A stretch of DNA of 64,000 bases from Ascarosepion bandense (lineage: Eukaryota > Mollusca > Cephalopoda > Sepiida > Sepiidae). Where the stretch lies: the NCBI GenBank assembly GCA_037127315.1, contig JBBBDQ010000421.1, forward strand, positions 1,276,001 to 1,340,000. Reading direction: 5' to 3'. Positions 44,825 through 54,905 of this stretch are shown piece by piece. The notes under the pieces are model-generated. The model was not told the DNA's origin and did not search any database. It worked only from the letters and a program-made list of their open reading frames with translations. The position numbers were made by a program, and so were the translations under genes. Every line of letters begins with the position of its first letter. Within the stretch, counting starts at the first letter, position 1.

Positions 44825-45565
44825 ACCGATCTTGCTTCTCTGCAACACACTCCGCCTCCTTGGTCTCGCTCTCTCAAACAACCTCAAATGGAACGACTAG
44901 ATCGAATCTATATCTGTATCTACTGCTAGGAAGTTTGGGTCACTGTGTCAGGCCAGTAGTTTTTTTCTCGTCAGAATCTATTTTACACATTTATAAATCT
45001 CCCGTTCGTCCATGAATTGAATATTGTTGTCATATCTGGTCAGGTGTTCCTGCTATTCATCTTGAGGTTCTCGGCAAAATCCAAGGGAGGATCTGCAATA
45101 TAATCGATCCTAACTTGGTATCTCGACTTCAATCACTTTCTCATCGACCTGATGTGACTTCTCTCTATCTTTTCTACAAGCATTTTCATAGCAACTGTTC
45201 TGACTTGCTTTTTTTCTCTGGTTCTCCGATCACATGCATTTATGCGTGTTACTACATTGGCATCAAGGTCCCTCTTTTTTTACCGTCAAAACAGTTAAAC
45301 GTAACTTCCTCTTTTACTCTAACAGCCTCTTTTCTCGCACTTTCTATTTGTGGAACTTCCTTCCGTTTACTTGCTTGTCTGATAGCCAAAGGTTTAAAAG
45401 CAACGCCAATCCAAATCTTATATCTCCCTGATTCTCATCTATCTTTTATCCTTTCTTCAACACCCACTGTACTTTGTTTTTTTTTCTCACTGTAACCCAT
45501 TGCGCACCAGAGGCAGTCTTGCCTTGCTTTCGATGAAATGTTTTTTATAAAAAATTAAAAAAAAA
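44825..45565 (+). pseudogene. jockey/CR1-like LINE 3' end
   Basis: The plus strand reads SESILHIYKSPVRP (about 44970), then in other frames PALEFHL-type post-RT sequence, LSHRPDVTSLYLFYKHFHSN (45140) and CGTSFRLLACLI (45365). The 3' UTR ends TTGCGCACCAGAGGCAG and GCCTTGCTTTCGATGAAATG plus an A-rich tail. This is the C-terminal domain after the RT in the LINE family also present at 53604, 54720 and 61300. Frames are broken and no RT core is present. Confidence 0.72.
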
Positions 45566-45896
45566 GATTATTAACTTTTATATTATTTTAGTCAAGATCT
45601 ACATGTATAAGTGAAGCTATAAGGACTCTTTTAATAAATAATTGGTTAATGCGTTTAATAAAATAATAATTTACAACAATTTTTTTTTTCAAAGACCAGA
45701 GATGCATATAAAAATTGTGCAAAGTATTTTAAGTTCGGCTGGTCATTTATTGCCAACTAAACTTTATTTATTGCCGATAATACATTTTTCTTTCAACAAT
45801 TTATTGTTGTTGTTTATATAAGTTTTGTGTCTAGTAATACTTTTTCTTTTCAAATATCAAGAGTCATTGGAATTTGTTTTTAAGGGCAGAGTCCAC

Positions 45897-46064
45897 AAGT
45901 CCTACCCTTGTTATTTAACCCATAACTGGAGGGAAAGGACAGATTAATACCTTTCCCAAAGGTACCAGTGCTTAAGTGAATGCAGGATATTCAACTGGAA
46001 TTCGAGCTCGGCTCACCGATTTCTCTTTCCGAGCCGATATCCACTGCACCACAACGCACATCCG
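45897..46064 (-). mobile_element. main tRNA SINE (head and body) behind a 5S-like head
   Basis: The minus strand has GGATGTGCGTTGTGGTGCAG with box B CGAGCTCGAATTCC, then body as far as the AACCCATAACTGG region; the 3' end is missing. The 5S-like sequence at 46074-46191 ends only 9 bp upstream on the same strand. Confidence 0.85.
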
Positions 46065-46073
46065 TCACTATAC

Positions 46074-46191
46074 GCTTACAGCACCTGGTATTCCCAAGCG
46101 GTCACCCATCTAAGTACTGACCAGGCTCAATGTTGCTTAACTTCGGTGATCGAGCGAGAACCGGTGTATTCAACGTGATATGGCCGAAAGC
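46074..46191 (-). ncRNA. 5S rRNA-like sequence, near full length
   Basis: The minus strand covers the whole 5S gene pattern in about 118 nt: CGGCCATATCACGTTGAA at the 5' side, CGATCACCGAAGTTAAGCAA (box A region) and GATGGGTGACCGCTTGGGAA (box C region), ending GGTGCTGTAAGC. Conservation is high enough for a gene, but the dispersed setting, a second truncated copy next door and the SINE joined to it suggest a retroposed or SINE-head copy. Confidence 0.85.
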
Positions 46192-46198
46192 AATAAAC

Positions 46199-46286
46199 GC
46201 TTACTGCACCTGGTATTCCCAAGCGGTCACCCATCTAAGTACTGACCAGGCTCAACTTTGCTTAACTTCGATGATCGAGCGAGAAC
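46199..46286 (-). pseudogene. 5S rRNA-like sequence, truncated
   Basis: The same sequence as 46074-46191 with few changes, missing the first 30 nt of 5S. It is fused directly at its 5' side to an RTE remnant at 46287. Confidence 0.85.
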
Positions 46287-46562
46287 GTGTGAGCAACAAT
46301 GTTTTAAAGAAAATGGAAACGAAATGGAAACTTCTACACAAGGAAGAGTCAGTTGAAATTTTTCGTGCACATAATGAAGAAAGATTGCTTGCAAAATTTA
46401 ATGCTAAAATGACATGCTGAGGTCAATAAGGACAGATGAAAACAATGCATTACCTTAGCGAGCTTGAGTAAATGGATGGCAAAACTAGTTTTAAAAGAGA
46501 AAACAAAAACACACTTATTATGAAAGCTATCATGGCTAACGTCCTAAAGGGACACGGAACAG
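46287..46562 (+). pseudogene. RTE-type LINE 3' remnant
   Basis: The plus strand reads RVSNNVLKKMETKWKLLHKE from about 46287 and ends AIMANVLKGHGT at 46527-46562, the same end as the copies at 1295 and 60463. The middle is shortened. Confidence 0.65.
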
Positions 46563-46686
46563 ACGAATTAGGAGCGGTGGTATGTTGTTGGTGATGGTGG
46601 TGGAAAAACATTTTTGCTGATAATTTGAAACTAATTATTCTAAAACATAATATTCTAAAAAAACACTTTTATATTCAGTAAATAAA

Positions 46687-46995
46687 TGTACGTTGTGGTG
46701 CAGTGATATCGACTCGGAACGGCAAATCGGGGAGCCGAGTTCGAATCCCAGTTGAATTCATTGCATTCACTTACGCGCAAATGCCCTTGGGAAAGGTATT
46801 AATCTGTCTCTTCTCTCCAGTTTTGGGTTAAATAATAGGACAGATTGGGTTCTATAGCTTTGGTTGGCAACCAGTCTACCGCAGAAAGCAATGGCAACCT
46901 ACTGCAGGATAATCTTCTGCCCAGTCAGTCATGTCTATTTCGAGAGATGATCGCCCAAAGTGTGTATCACGTATGGCACTTAACTGATTGACTGA
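46687..46995 (+). mobile_element. main tRNA SINE, near full length
   Basis: Head with CGTTGTGGTGCAGTG and box B GAGTTCGAATCCC, then complete body to the ACTTAACTGATTGACTG end. A-rich AAATAAAT sequence lies on both flanks and may be a short target duplication. Confidence 0.9.
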
Positions 46996-46999
46996 AATA

Positions 47000-47635
47000 A
47001 ATTTATAAATAAATGAGAATTTAAATAAAAACAATTTAAATTTTAAATAAAGGTGATGAATTACAATGGAGAGAATGAAATAGTTTTTTAAAATTTCATT
47101 TGTAAAAGAAAAATCTTTTAAAAAAAGGTGTGAAAAAGAACAGAGATAAATATTTTGATGCAAAAGTTATAAACAGCATACACAGGAAATTTCTCAAGAG
47201 AAAGTCAATTAGTGAGTTACTGAACATAGAAACGATATAAAAATTACAAAACTTTCTTAAAAAAACGCTAAAATCAGTTATTATAAATCGCCTGAAAACA
47301 CCAGATGGTAGAAACCTGGGTTGCGTAATATAACTCGTTTACAAATGAAAAATATTCAACTGTTCTACAATATAACTGCATTACACACTCTTTAATACAA
47401 CTGTGTACTTGTCTAATTTGATAATGACCAAAAACTAAGTAATTAAATAATTAATATACTCTGGTCTTACAATTGAGTATTTTTATTAACAATGTATTTT
47501 AACGATAGACGATAAAAAAGTTACCGAACGCACGAAAAAAAGTAACGGAAAAAAAAGACAAAAAAAAAACAATGCAAGAATGCAAAATATCACTCACTGA
47601 AAAAACACACAAGTACCAAGCCGCATTTATTACAA
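47000..47635. other. unassigned A-rich DNA
   Basis: 47272-47330 resembles 48445-48500 (AAAATCAGTTATTATAA against AAAATCAATTATTGTAA, then CCTGA and GATGGTA), a worn duplication. Confidence 0.45.
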
Positions 47636-47639
47636 AAAA

Positions 47640-48390
47640 TTGAACAGTTTATTATCAGGATCAAATAGAAAGCATTGTTCTACGCGGGAAGAAAAAAGCA
47701 AAAAGACGTAATTTCAATTTTAAAACCAGGAGTTATTCTCCTGCAATCAAAGAATTAATTAAATTTGAAAAAAATATGATTTCCATATTAGATCAAATGA
47801 AATTTTTAAAAATCAACAACTTCAGAAACTATTAAACACTGAAGTAAAAAAATAAAAATAAAAAAATATCCTTGCTAAAGGAAACAAATCTAACAAAATT
47901 TTTTGAAATAAACCCAAATGAGTACGAAAAAAAAGACGAATGAAGAAATCACAAAATCTTATAAACCTGTCCCGGATTCCTAAACTGAAAATATTAACAA
48001 AGAAGCTAAATTTATAACAGATAAACTGGATTTGAGCCAAAAAATACGAATTTTAACCAGTAGACAAGCTTTCCTAACAATCAATGGCCCCAAAGAAGAT
48101 TTTATCAATAACCTATAATACTGGATTATGAATCCAACAAAAACAGAAGTGGGAAAAATAAGCCATCAAATATTAAAAAATATGACATCAAAAAACTTTT
48201 ACCCATCAACTTCTGAACAAGGCTTGATGGAAGCGATTAATTTCACCATCTGAACATATAGATATAGTCTTACATTGCCGTAAATCCATACTTTTCCACA
48301 ATGGTAAAGCATGGATTAAAAATCAAATACCAAAAAATACCAATCAGGATCATACAACCATAGATAAAAACGTTAGAACTTCCTCTAACT
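47640..48390 (+). pseudogene. reverse-transcriptase relic, N-terminal and finger region
   Basis: The plus strand reads QAFLTINGPKEDFINNL, WIMNPTKTEVGKISHQILKN (about 48125), NFYPSTSEQGLMEAINFTI (about 48200), then EHIDIVLHCRKSILFHNGKA in another frame (about 48255). The order (KDHK-like block, INP-K-E-GK-S, FYPS-S, LL..NGKAW) fits a family of invertebrate retroelement RTs, possibly Penelope-like. Several stops. 40448-40700 may be the C-terminal part of the same family. Confidence 0.5.
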
Positions 48391-48508
48391 TTGAAAATTG
48401 CACGTTCACAAGAAATCTCTGTTTCGTGAGCGTTCTTAAAAAGACGGTAAAATCAATTATTGTAACTCACCTGAAGTACATGAAGTACCTGATGGTACAA
48501 AAATTAGG

Positions 48509-48586
48509 TTTTTGAAAGACTTTTAATAAAGAGAATTATTTTCTTCGTCTCTGCTCGTAATTAATTTAAGCGCGTACTAAATTATG

Positions 48587-48626
<40 letters not shown>

Positions 48627-49434
48627 CATATCACCCCGAGCAAGGCAGTAACGCCACTGATGCGCAGGGGGCTACGTAAGGGTAAAAAGAATGGAAAAGA
48701 GAAAGCCGAAAACCGCATCCTAAACAGGAAACAAGGGATGAGCCTCTTCACCTGTTCAATAGATGTGGGTGGAGTGTGAACCGGGCGATAGTTTAGTCTA
48801 TCTACTCCAATTGAAAAAAAAAATAAAATAATAAAGGAAAAGAGTGAAAAGATTGGAAAAGAGAAAACCGGAAACCGCATCCTAAACAGGAAACAAGGGA
48901 TGAGCCTCTTCACCTGTTCAATAGATGTGGGTGGAGTGTGAACCGGGCGATAGTTTAGTCTATCTACTCCAATTGAAAAAAAAATAAAATAATAAAGGAA
49001 AAGAGTGAAAAGATTGGAAAAGAGAAAACCGGAAACCGCATCCTAAACAGGAAACAAGGGATGAGCCTCTTCACCTGTTCAATAGATGTGGGTGGAGTGT
49101 GAACCGGGCGATAGTTTAGTCTATCTACTCCAATTGAAAAAAAAAATAAAATAATAAAGGAAAAGAGTGAAAAGATTGGAAAAGAGAAAACCGGAAACCG
49201 CATCCTAAACAGTAAACAAGGGATGAGCCTCTTCACCTGTTCAATAGATGTGGGTGGAGTGTGAACCGGGCGATAGTTTAGTCTATCTACTCCAAAGCTG
49301 TTGTTTGCTGATAGAATAAAGCAGTGTACAGCACCTCGCTAATTTGGTTCCAAAGACTACTGGTTGCTCTGCAAGAGTGTGCTGAACAACAGAAAACACT
49401 CGATCCCTCTATTCAATCAATTCGTTTACAAATG
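48509..49434 (+). repeat. duplicated segment, copy A (carries the VNTR insertion)
   Basis: 48509-48588 and 49295-49434 together match 51007-51233 almost exactly, including TTAAGCGCGTACTAAATTAT and GCAGTGTACAGCACCTCGCT. Copy A differs only by the 706-bp VNTR element and small changes. Confidence 0.93.
48589..49294 (-). mobile_element. VNTR retroelement, about four units plus tail, exact insertion
   Basis: The minus strand starts TTGGAGTAGATAGACTAAAC, runs through about four units that include the ATCGCCCGGTTCACACTCC segment, and ends with the CCTTGCTCGGGGTGATATGA tail and an A run (48589-48623 on plus). The paralogue at 51007-51233 lacks it, so both boundaries are defined. No LINE coding sequence is included. 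Confidence 0.93.
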
Positions 49435-49455
49435 AAATACATTTTTACTTTTTTC

Positions 49456-50110
49456 AGTGCAATCTAATCGATTACACTTTCCGATAGACCAAAACAATTG
49501 AAAAAAAATTGGAAAAATTTCAATATTTCAACAGTTTTAAGGGGGGGGGGCTTACTTTTTCATACAAAGTTATAGTAAATCGATCCACCATTTTGTAACT
49601 ACTCGCCGGTACGACATTATCACCACCTGTAAATTGGTTGATTATCTTCTTTTTTTTTTTAATTTTTTTCAGCGCAATCTTATCGATTAAACCCTAAACT
49701 TTCCGATTGAGGAAAAAAATTGTACAAATTTCAACATTTAAACAATTTTAATGGGGGAGACTCAGTTTTTCATACAACCTTATAGTAAATCGATCCTGTA
49801 CATTTAATTTTTTTCTTGCGCATATTCAACTTTGCGAAATGTTTGAATAAAGCCATTCTTGGAGTTTCCGAGGAAGATGCCATCGTAAGAACTAAAGAAA
49901 ACTTGAAAAAGACAAAAACAAGAGCAACAAGTCCAAAAAAAAAATCAAAACAAAGCGACCAAATGCGAGTGGCTCCAAAATGGTGGATCGATTTACTATA
50001 ACGTTGTATGAGAAAGTGAGCCCCCCGCGAAATTGCTTAAATAATGAAATTTTTCTTCTTTTTTTTTTTTTTTTTTTTGGGATAATCGGAAACTTTATGT
50101 AATAACCGAT
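49456..50110. repeat. three copies of a repeat of about 130 bp, two direct and one inverted
   Basis: 49456-49590 and 49672-49798 share TTTCCGAT, GAAAAAA, TTTCATACAA and TATAGTAAATCGATCC. 49980-50110 has the inverse (GGATCGATTTACTATAACG). G or C runs of variable length occur in all three. Confidence 0.75.
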
Positions 50111-50114
50111 AAGA

Positions 50115-51006
50115 CTGCACTGAAAAAAAATTAAAAACAACAAATTTAAAGGAGGTGGTAGTCTCCTTCAGGTCCGCCAAATATTTTTCTGCATTGCAAA
50201 ATATTTATATTTGTTATGGGAACATATCCTCGAAGAATTTAGATCATCATTACTTTTTAGTAGAACAGGACGCCCAGTTGTAAAAAAATCTGTCCTGAAT
50301 CGTGAAATAAACAATGCAATAAAGCTAAAATATTTTTAATAGAAAAGTTTTTAATTTCCTTTATGAAAACTATTGTGAAAAAATATTTTTTTCGCAGGAA
50401 AATAAATTATTTTTTCATTCTTTAATTTTAGTTAGAATAACGTATAAGCATTTTTTAAAAATATGTACTCATTTGTAGCTCCCAAATGATATTGTTATTA
50501 TTTTAAATCTGTAATTACTAATCCAAAATGCAAAAGCTCCTTACAATTCAATGACTCTCAAAATTATAATAATAATTTTGTGTGTACGAACGTGTCTGTT
50601 TTTGTAAAAATAAACATTCATACACGCTATTATCAGAAAATATCCGTGGTATCTATAATAAATTTAAAATCTTTTGATAATTTTCGAACATATTCTCAAC
50701 AAGAGTATTGTAAATAATGCTATAAAACCAAAGTACCAAATTCAATCAAATATTAGATTTATTTCCTTCATATTTAAAAAATACTGAGTAATAAAAACAC
50801 TATATAAGAAAATGAATTCACGTTTGGTCATCTCTGTATGAGATTATAATTAAATCACTTAACACAGAAAAACAATTCCATATGACAAAAGACATTTTTC
50901 TTACATATTTTAAGGTAAGAGTAAATAATATTTAATTCATTTCAGATAAAGTAAACCTTGAATCAGTCAATTTTCCTTAAATAAAATTTCAGAAAAGTAT
51001 ATTTTA
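50115..51006. other. unassigned AT-rich DNA
   Basis: Nothing recognised. Confidence 0.5.
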
Positions 51007-51233
51007 TTTTTGAAAGACTTTTAATAAAGAGAATTATTTTCTGTTGATGCGTCTCTTCGTCTCTGCTCGTAATTAATTTAAGCGCGTACTAAATTATGCT
51101 AAGCTGTTGTTTGCTGATATAATGAAGCAGTGTACAGCACCTCGCTAGTTTGGTTCCAAAGACTACCGGTTGCTCTGCAAGAGTGTGCTGAACAACAGAA
51201 AACACTCGATCCCTCCTCTATTCAATCAATTCG
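51007..51233 (+). repeat. duplicated segment, copy B (pre-insertion state)
   Basis: An uninterrupted version of 48509-49434. The junction AATTATGCT|AAGCTGTTG is intact, which shows where the VNTR element entered copy A. Confidence 0.93.
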
Positions 51234-51357
51234 AAGTCCTCACATCCACGGCAGACAAAGCAGATTGCTTTGCTCGCAAATTCTCTTCTAATTCCGCACT
51301 TTAATCATCCGGACTACTCACACTCAGTTTTCTACCTAAAACTGAGACTCAAATGAG

Positions 51358-51359
<2 letters not shown>

Positions 51360-51414
<55 letters not shown>
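51360..51414. repeat. (AT)n microsatellite
   Basis: Uninterrupted AT run of about 55 bp. Confidence 0.97.
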
Positions 51415-51417
<3 letters not shown>

Positions 51418-51437
51418 GAGTGAATACAGAACGAAGA

Positions 51438-52010
51438 AAGAATTTTTACTACGTCCAAAACATTAATTTAAAACAGTGCTCGATATATAATATATAGAAA
51501 AATCGATTTCCAAACTGTGATCTAATTAAAATTTAAAATTTAATTGAAAAAACCGATTTCCTACATCCAAAATTAAGATTAAATATACAAATTTACATTA
51601 ATTATATAGACTCTGCTTAAACACAAAAATTTTCTGTCCAAAATAAGCATCCCACCCCTTACCGGCTCTTCTAAGAAATCCAAAGGATATAGTCTAGTCA
51701 CAAGATAATAAAAACTTACATTCTAACTGCTAATGTTAAATCTGTCTAGAAATCAAAGACTTTCATTAATCAACCATTTTAACTACCCACACGACTTTCT
51801 TCAAAATTCCAACGGTCAACTTGACTTGTTCCTCTATCACTAACCCCCACCAACACCCCAAACACAACAGACCAAATATAACAAATGAGGGTTTCCTAGC
51901 CACACCGCCTGATGAGACATTGAAGTTTCAATGTCGAAACAAATGTACCTTTGTAGTGGATATATATAAAAACAAATTATGTACATGTTCTAAAATATAA
52001 TTTATAATAA

Positions 52011-52015
<5 letters not shown>
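51438..52015. mobile_element. repeat with GTGCTCGATATATAAT end and hammerhead-bearing end, inverted to each other
   Basis: 51438-51498 matches 6844-6898 in direct sense. 51898-52015 matches the reverse complement of 6899-7025. In the 6-kb copy the two parts are contiguous on one strand; here they face each other across about 400 bp of unrelated-looking sequence. Confidence 0.75.
51905..51959 (+). ncRNA. candidate type I hammerhead ribozyme, family 2, copy 2
   Basis: CTGATGA (51909-51915), stem II of nine pairs closed by GT (51916-51935), GAAA (51936-51939), stem III ACAAA/TTTGT with a six-base loop, and cleavage expected after A51955. Stem I pairs CCGC (51905-51908) with GTGG (51956-51959). 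The core is complete and stems II and III are strong. Confidence 0.8.

Positions 52016-52019
<4 letters not shown>

Positions 52020-52089
<70 letters not shown>
52020..52089. repeat. (TG)n microsatellite
   Basis: About 35 units, adjoining the end of the Gypsy LTR. Confidence 0.97.
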
Positions 52090-52092
<3 letters not shown>

Positions 52093-52389
52093 TATGTCCC
52101 GGAAAGGGATATATAAATTATTCGAAGTAGCTAAGTCATTTTGGCAACGTAACCGTGTAGGACAATCTAGCAAAAAGCCGTAATGAACTGGTACTCGCCG
52201 TAGTCGTATGCAGTATGCTTAGGCGTAGGCTTATGCAGAAGGCGTAACAACAGGCGTTCTAATAGGCGTAGTCTTGAGCGTTCCAATAGACGTAGTCCTG
52301 GGTGTCCCCGCCTTATTCTATATTTATAACTGACACCAGCCAATCATATTACTGTGAGTGGGGACCAAGGTGTATGCATATTCATTACA
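52090..52389 (-). repeat. 3' LTR of a Ty3/Gypsy element
   Basis: The minus strand starts TGTAATGAATATGC just after the purine tract GGGGGAGGTGA (52390-52404, complement shown on plus) and ends in ...GGGACATATCA at the TG repeat. A TATAAATATAG promoter-like motif lies at about 52327-52317. A tract rich in ACG(C/T)CT repeats occupies the middle. The terminal CA is ambiguous by a few bases within the microsatellite. Confidence 0.72.
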
Positions 52390-53492
52390 TCACCTCCCCC
52401 TGAGCTAAAATTTCCCGTGAAATTTAGCTTCAATATTTTCTCTTTTTAGGGTTTGGATATAATCGATTAATTTTTTTCCTGAGTCTTTTTCGCCTCAATC
52501 CTCCCTGTCGTGGTGGCGTTTGACACACTTGTACCTCTGGACTTGAGGTCGGGAATACCTCCATTGGCGAATGTTGACTTGCTGGAACGGGAATTTCAAA
52601 TGCTTCATACAGGATTTCCATTGGAATTTCTTTGGTGTTTTCCGTGACCTCTGTACTGTGTCTGGGTCTGAATTGATTCCAAGGTCTTTCGCACCGGAAT
52701 TTTCCCCCTTTTTTGTCATATATGATCTGTCCAATTCTTTTGGTTATCATTCCTTCTTCCCAATACATTTTCAGACCTAAAGTTCTTGAAAAAGGTTTTG
52801 TCATTTGGCTTATACGCTTTAGTCATCTGGTTTTCTTTTCTAGCACTTTTTTTTTTTTGCCGAACTAGAGAACAGCCTGTCGAACACAGAGCGTATTTTT
52901 CTCGCAAACATTAATTCTGCTGACTATAACCTTGACGTCATATTCGGGTTTGGCGTGATTCTATATACTGCCAAAAATTTCTGAATACTTCTTTCATTCG
53001 TGTGCACGCCTTGATTTTTCTTCAACGCTCGTTTAAAAGTGTTCACGAATTCGATCTCGGATGATATACTGGCGTTGTCACGTGATCAATGGACAATGAT
53101 GAACAGAATTTTTTGAATTACATTCCCGTAAACTGCGTTTCGTTGTCGCTGACTAAAGTTTTAGGGAGACAAAAGCTACTAAAAATTTCATTACATGCGT
53201 TTATTGTATTTGTTGCAGTCGGATGTTGGCACTTAACAATTTCTGGCCACTTAGTGAAACTCTCCACAATAATTAGGTAATAAGATCCATTTATGGGCCC
53301 TGCATAGTCGATATGCAATCGAGTCCATGGAACATCTGTCTTTGGCCATGGTTGCATCTTTACCGGTGGATCCCTTGCTGTCAGGTGATATCCTCTGCAC
53401 TGTTTCACCAAGTTTTCTGTCTTGGTCCAACCTCGGCCAATAAGTATAGCTTCTCATTAAAAATTTCATTTTCAAAATCCCTGGATGGCCAG

Positions 53493-53538
<46 letters not shown>

Positions 53539-53603
53539 AGTAGCCGGCATTACAACTCTATCTGCGTATAGTAATACCTGTTTGGAGATTAAAATGGTGA
53601 CAC
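52390..53603 (-). pseudogene. Ty3/Gypsy pol 3' part (integrase)
   Basis: The minus strand reads VLLYADRVVMPATQQ, an A run giving poly-Lys, SGHPGILKMKFLMRSYTYWP, VKQCRGYHL (HHCC zinc finger), then RLHIDYAGPINGSYYLI (first catalytic Asp) and LPKTLVSDNETQFTG (second). TTPVYHPRSN follows, but the stretch that should carry the catalytic Glu is deleted. Next come NQGVHTNE, FLAVYRITPNPN, ELMFARKIRSVFDR, YWEEGMITKRIGQIIYD and a basic C-terminus ending before the LTR. Multiple frameshifts. The upstream pol and the 5' LTR are absent. Confidence 0.85.
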
Positions 53604-54725
53604 ACTAATTCCTCGTTTCATGCACGGTCGGATGATTAGTTTGTATGTGTGCAAAATGGATTCAGGCGGAAAAAAACTTCCTGACCCGACACAGTGAACC
53701 AGCCTTCCTAGCAGTGGATTTAGCTATTGATTCAATGTAATGATTCTACTTGAGGTCGGAAGATAGGGTAAGGCCGAGGAAACGCAGTGTAATGCTTTCA
53801 GGGAGACTTGTTTGGTCCATGCTTACAGGTGGCAGGAGAGATTTCCTGCGATGGTTGACAGATAGGAGTTTCATTTTAGAAGCATTGAAATTTACGAGCC
53901 ACTGAGTGGAGGTCTCTCTCAAGATCAGCAGCGAGGTTATGTTTGTCGGCCTCGCCGGATTCTTTACTGATGCAGAAGTATATGGTGGTGTCTTCTGCGT
54001 AGATGCTTACTTGGAATATGATCACGTCTGGGAGATCATTTATGAAGATTAGAAAGAGCGTCTGGCCTATTATAGAGCCTTGGGGGACACCAGCATTCGT
54101 GCGGTAGGATGTGGAGGCATGCCGATTCAAGACGACGTTCATCATGCGGTTAGATAGGAAAGATTGGATCAGATCAAGCAAGCGTCCAGTGGTACCATAA
54201 CCCTGTAGCTTGCGCAGAAGACCAGCGTACCAAACCCTATCAGAAGCCTTGGAAATATCCAGGGCAACAGCACGAGCCTCTCCGGACTTATCGAGGGCCT
54301 GATATATGTACTCCGTGATGGTCGTTAACATATCGGCAGTAGACCTGGCAAAGCAGAATCCATACTGTCTGTCTGATAACAGTTTATGGGCAATAAGATG
54401 TTGAACAATCTCAACAGTGATAATAGCCTCGAACACCTTACCGAAAACTGGTACGAAGCTAATAGGGCGATAATTGGATGAGTTCAAGGATTCCCCGGAG
54501 TTCTTAAATACAAGAAATACAGAAAAGAACTTCCAGCAGACAAGAAAACAGGAAGCAGAAAGGCAGTAATTATAGAGTTTAGAAAAGAAAGGGGAGAGTT
54601 CGGGGGCACATTTCTTCAGGATAATGACACGGATTCCATCACCTCTGCTCGCCTTATGGGGTTCAAGCTTTGATATTATCTTAGATACCAGAGCTCTAAT
54701 TATCACCCTATTTGCCACTTGTTTT
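53604..54725 (-). pseudogene. jockey/CR1-like LINE reverse transcriptase, copy on minus strand
   Basis: A 284-codon frame (53876-54730) carries the RT: DPHKA-like EPHKASRGDGIR, NYRPISFVPVFGKVFEAIIT, LLSDRQYGFCFARSTADMLT, AVALDISKASDRVW, LQSFLSNRMMNVVLN-like sequence, GVPQGSIIGQTLFLIFINDLP and IYAEDTTIYF. The catalytic YADD reads YAED and FDRVW reads SDRVW, so it is inactive. After a frame change (53600-53875) the C-terminal LRFLGLTLSSDLK and IESIAKSTARKAGSLCRVRK follow. It is cut by the Gypsy sequence on the 3' side. Confidence 0.88.
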
Positions 54726-54850
54726 GTCAAGGTATTCGAGGCTTATATTAATGCTAAAATAATTAGACTTCTCACATCTCAAAACCTTCTCTCTGCCAAA
54801 CAATATGGCTTTCCCTTCGCCAGGTCTATTGCCGATGTGCTAACGATCAT

Positions 54851-54905
<55 letters not shown>

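Noticed and set aside
46074..46191. Functional 5S rRNA gene
   Set aside because: Possible by sequence, but the dispersed context, truncated neighbour and attached SINE favour a retroposed copy or SINE head.
48626..49236. Repetitive 90-95-codon frames on the minus strand
   Set aside because: Translations of VNTR units; no known family and no start conservation outside the repeat.
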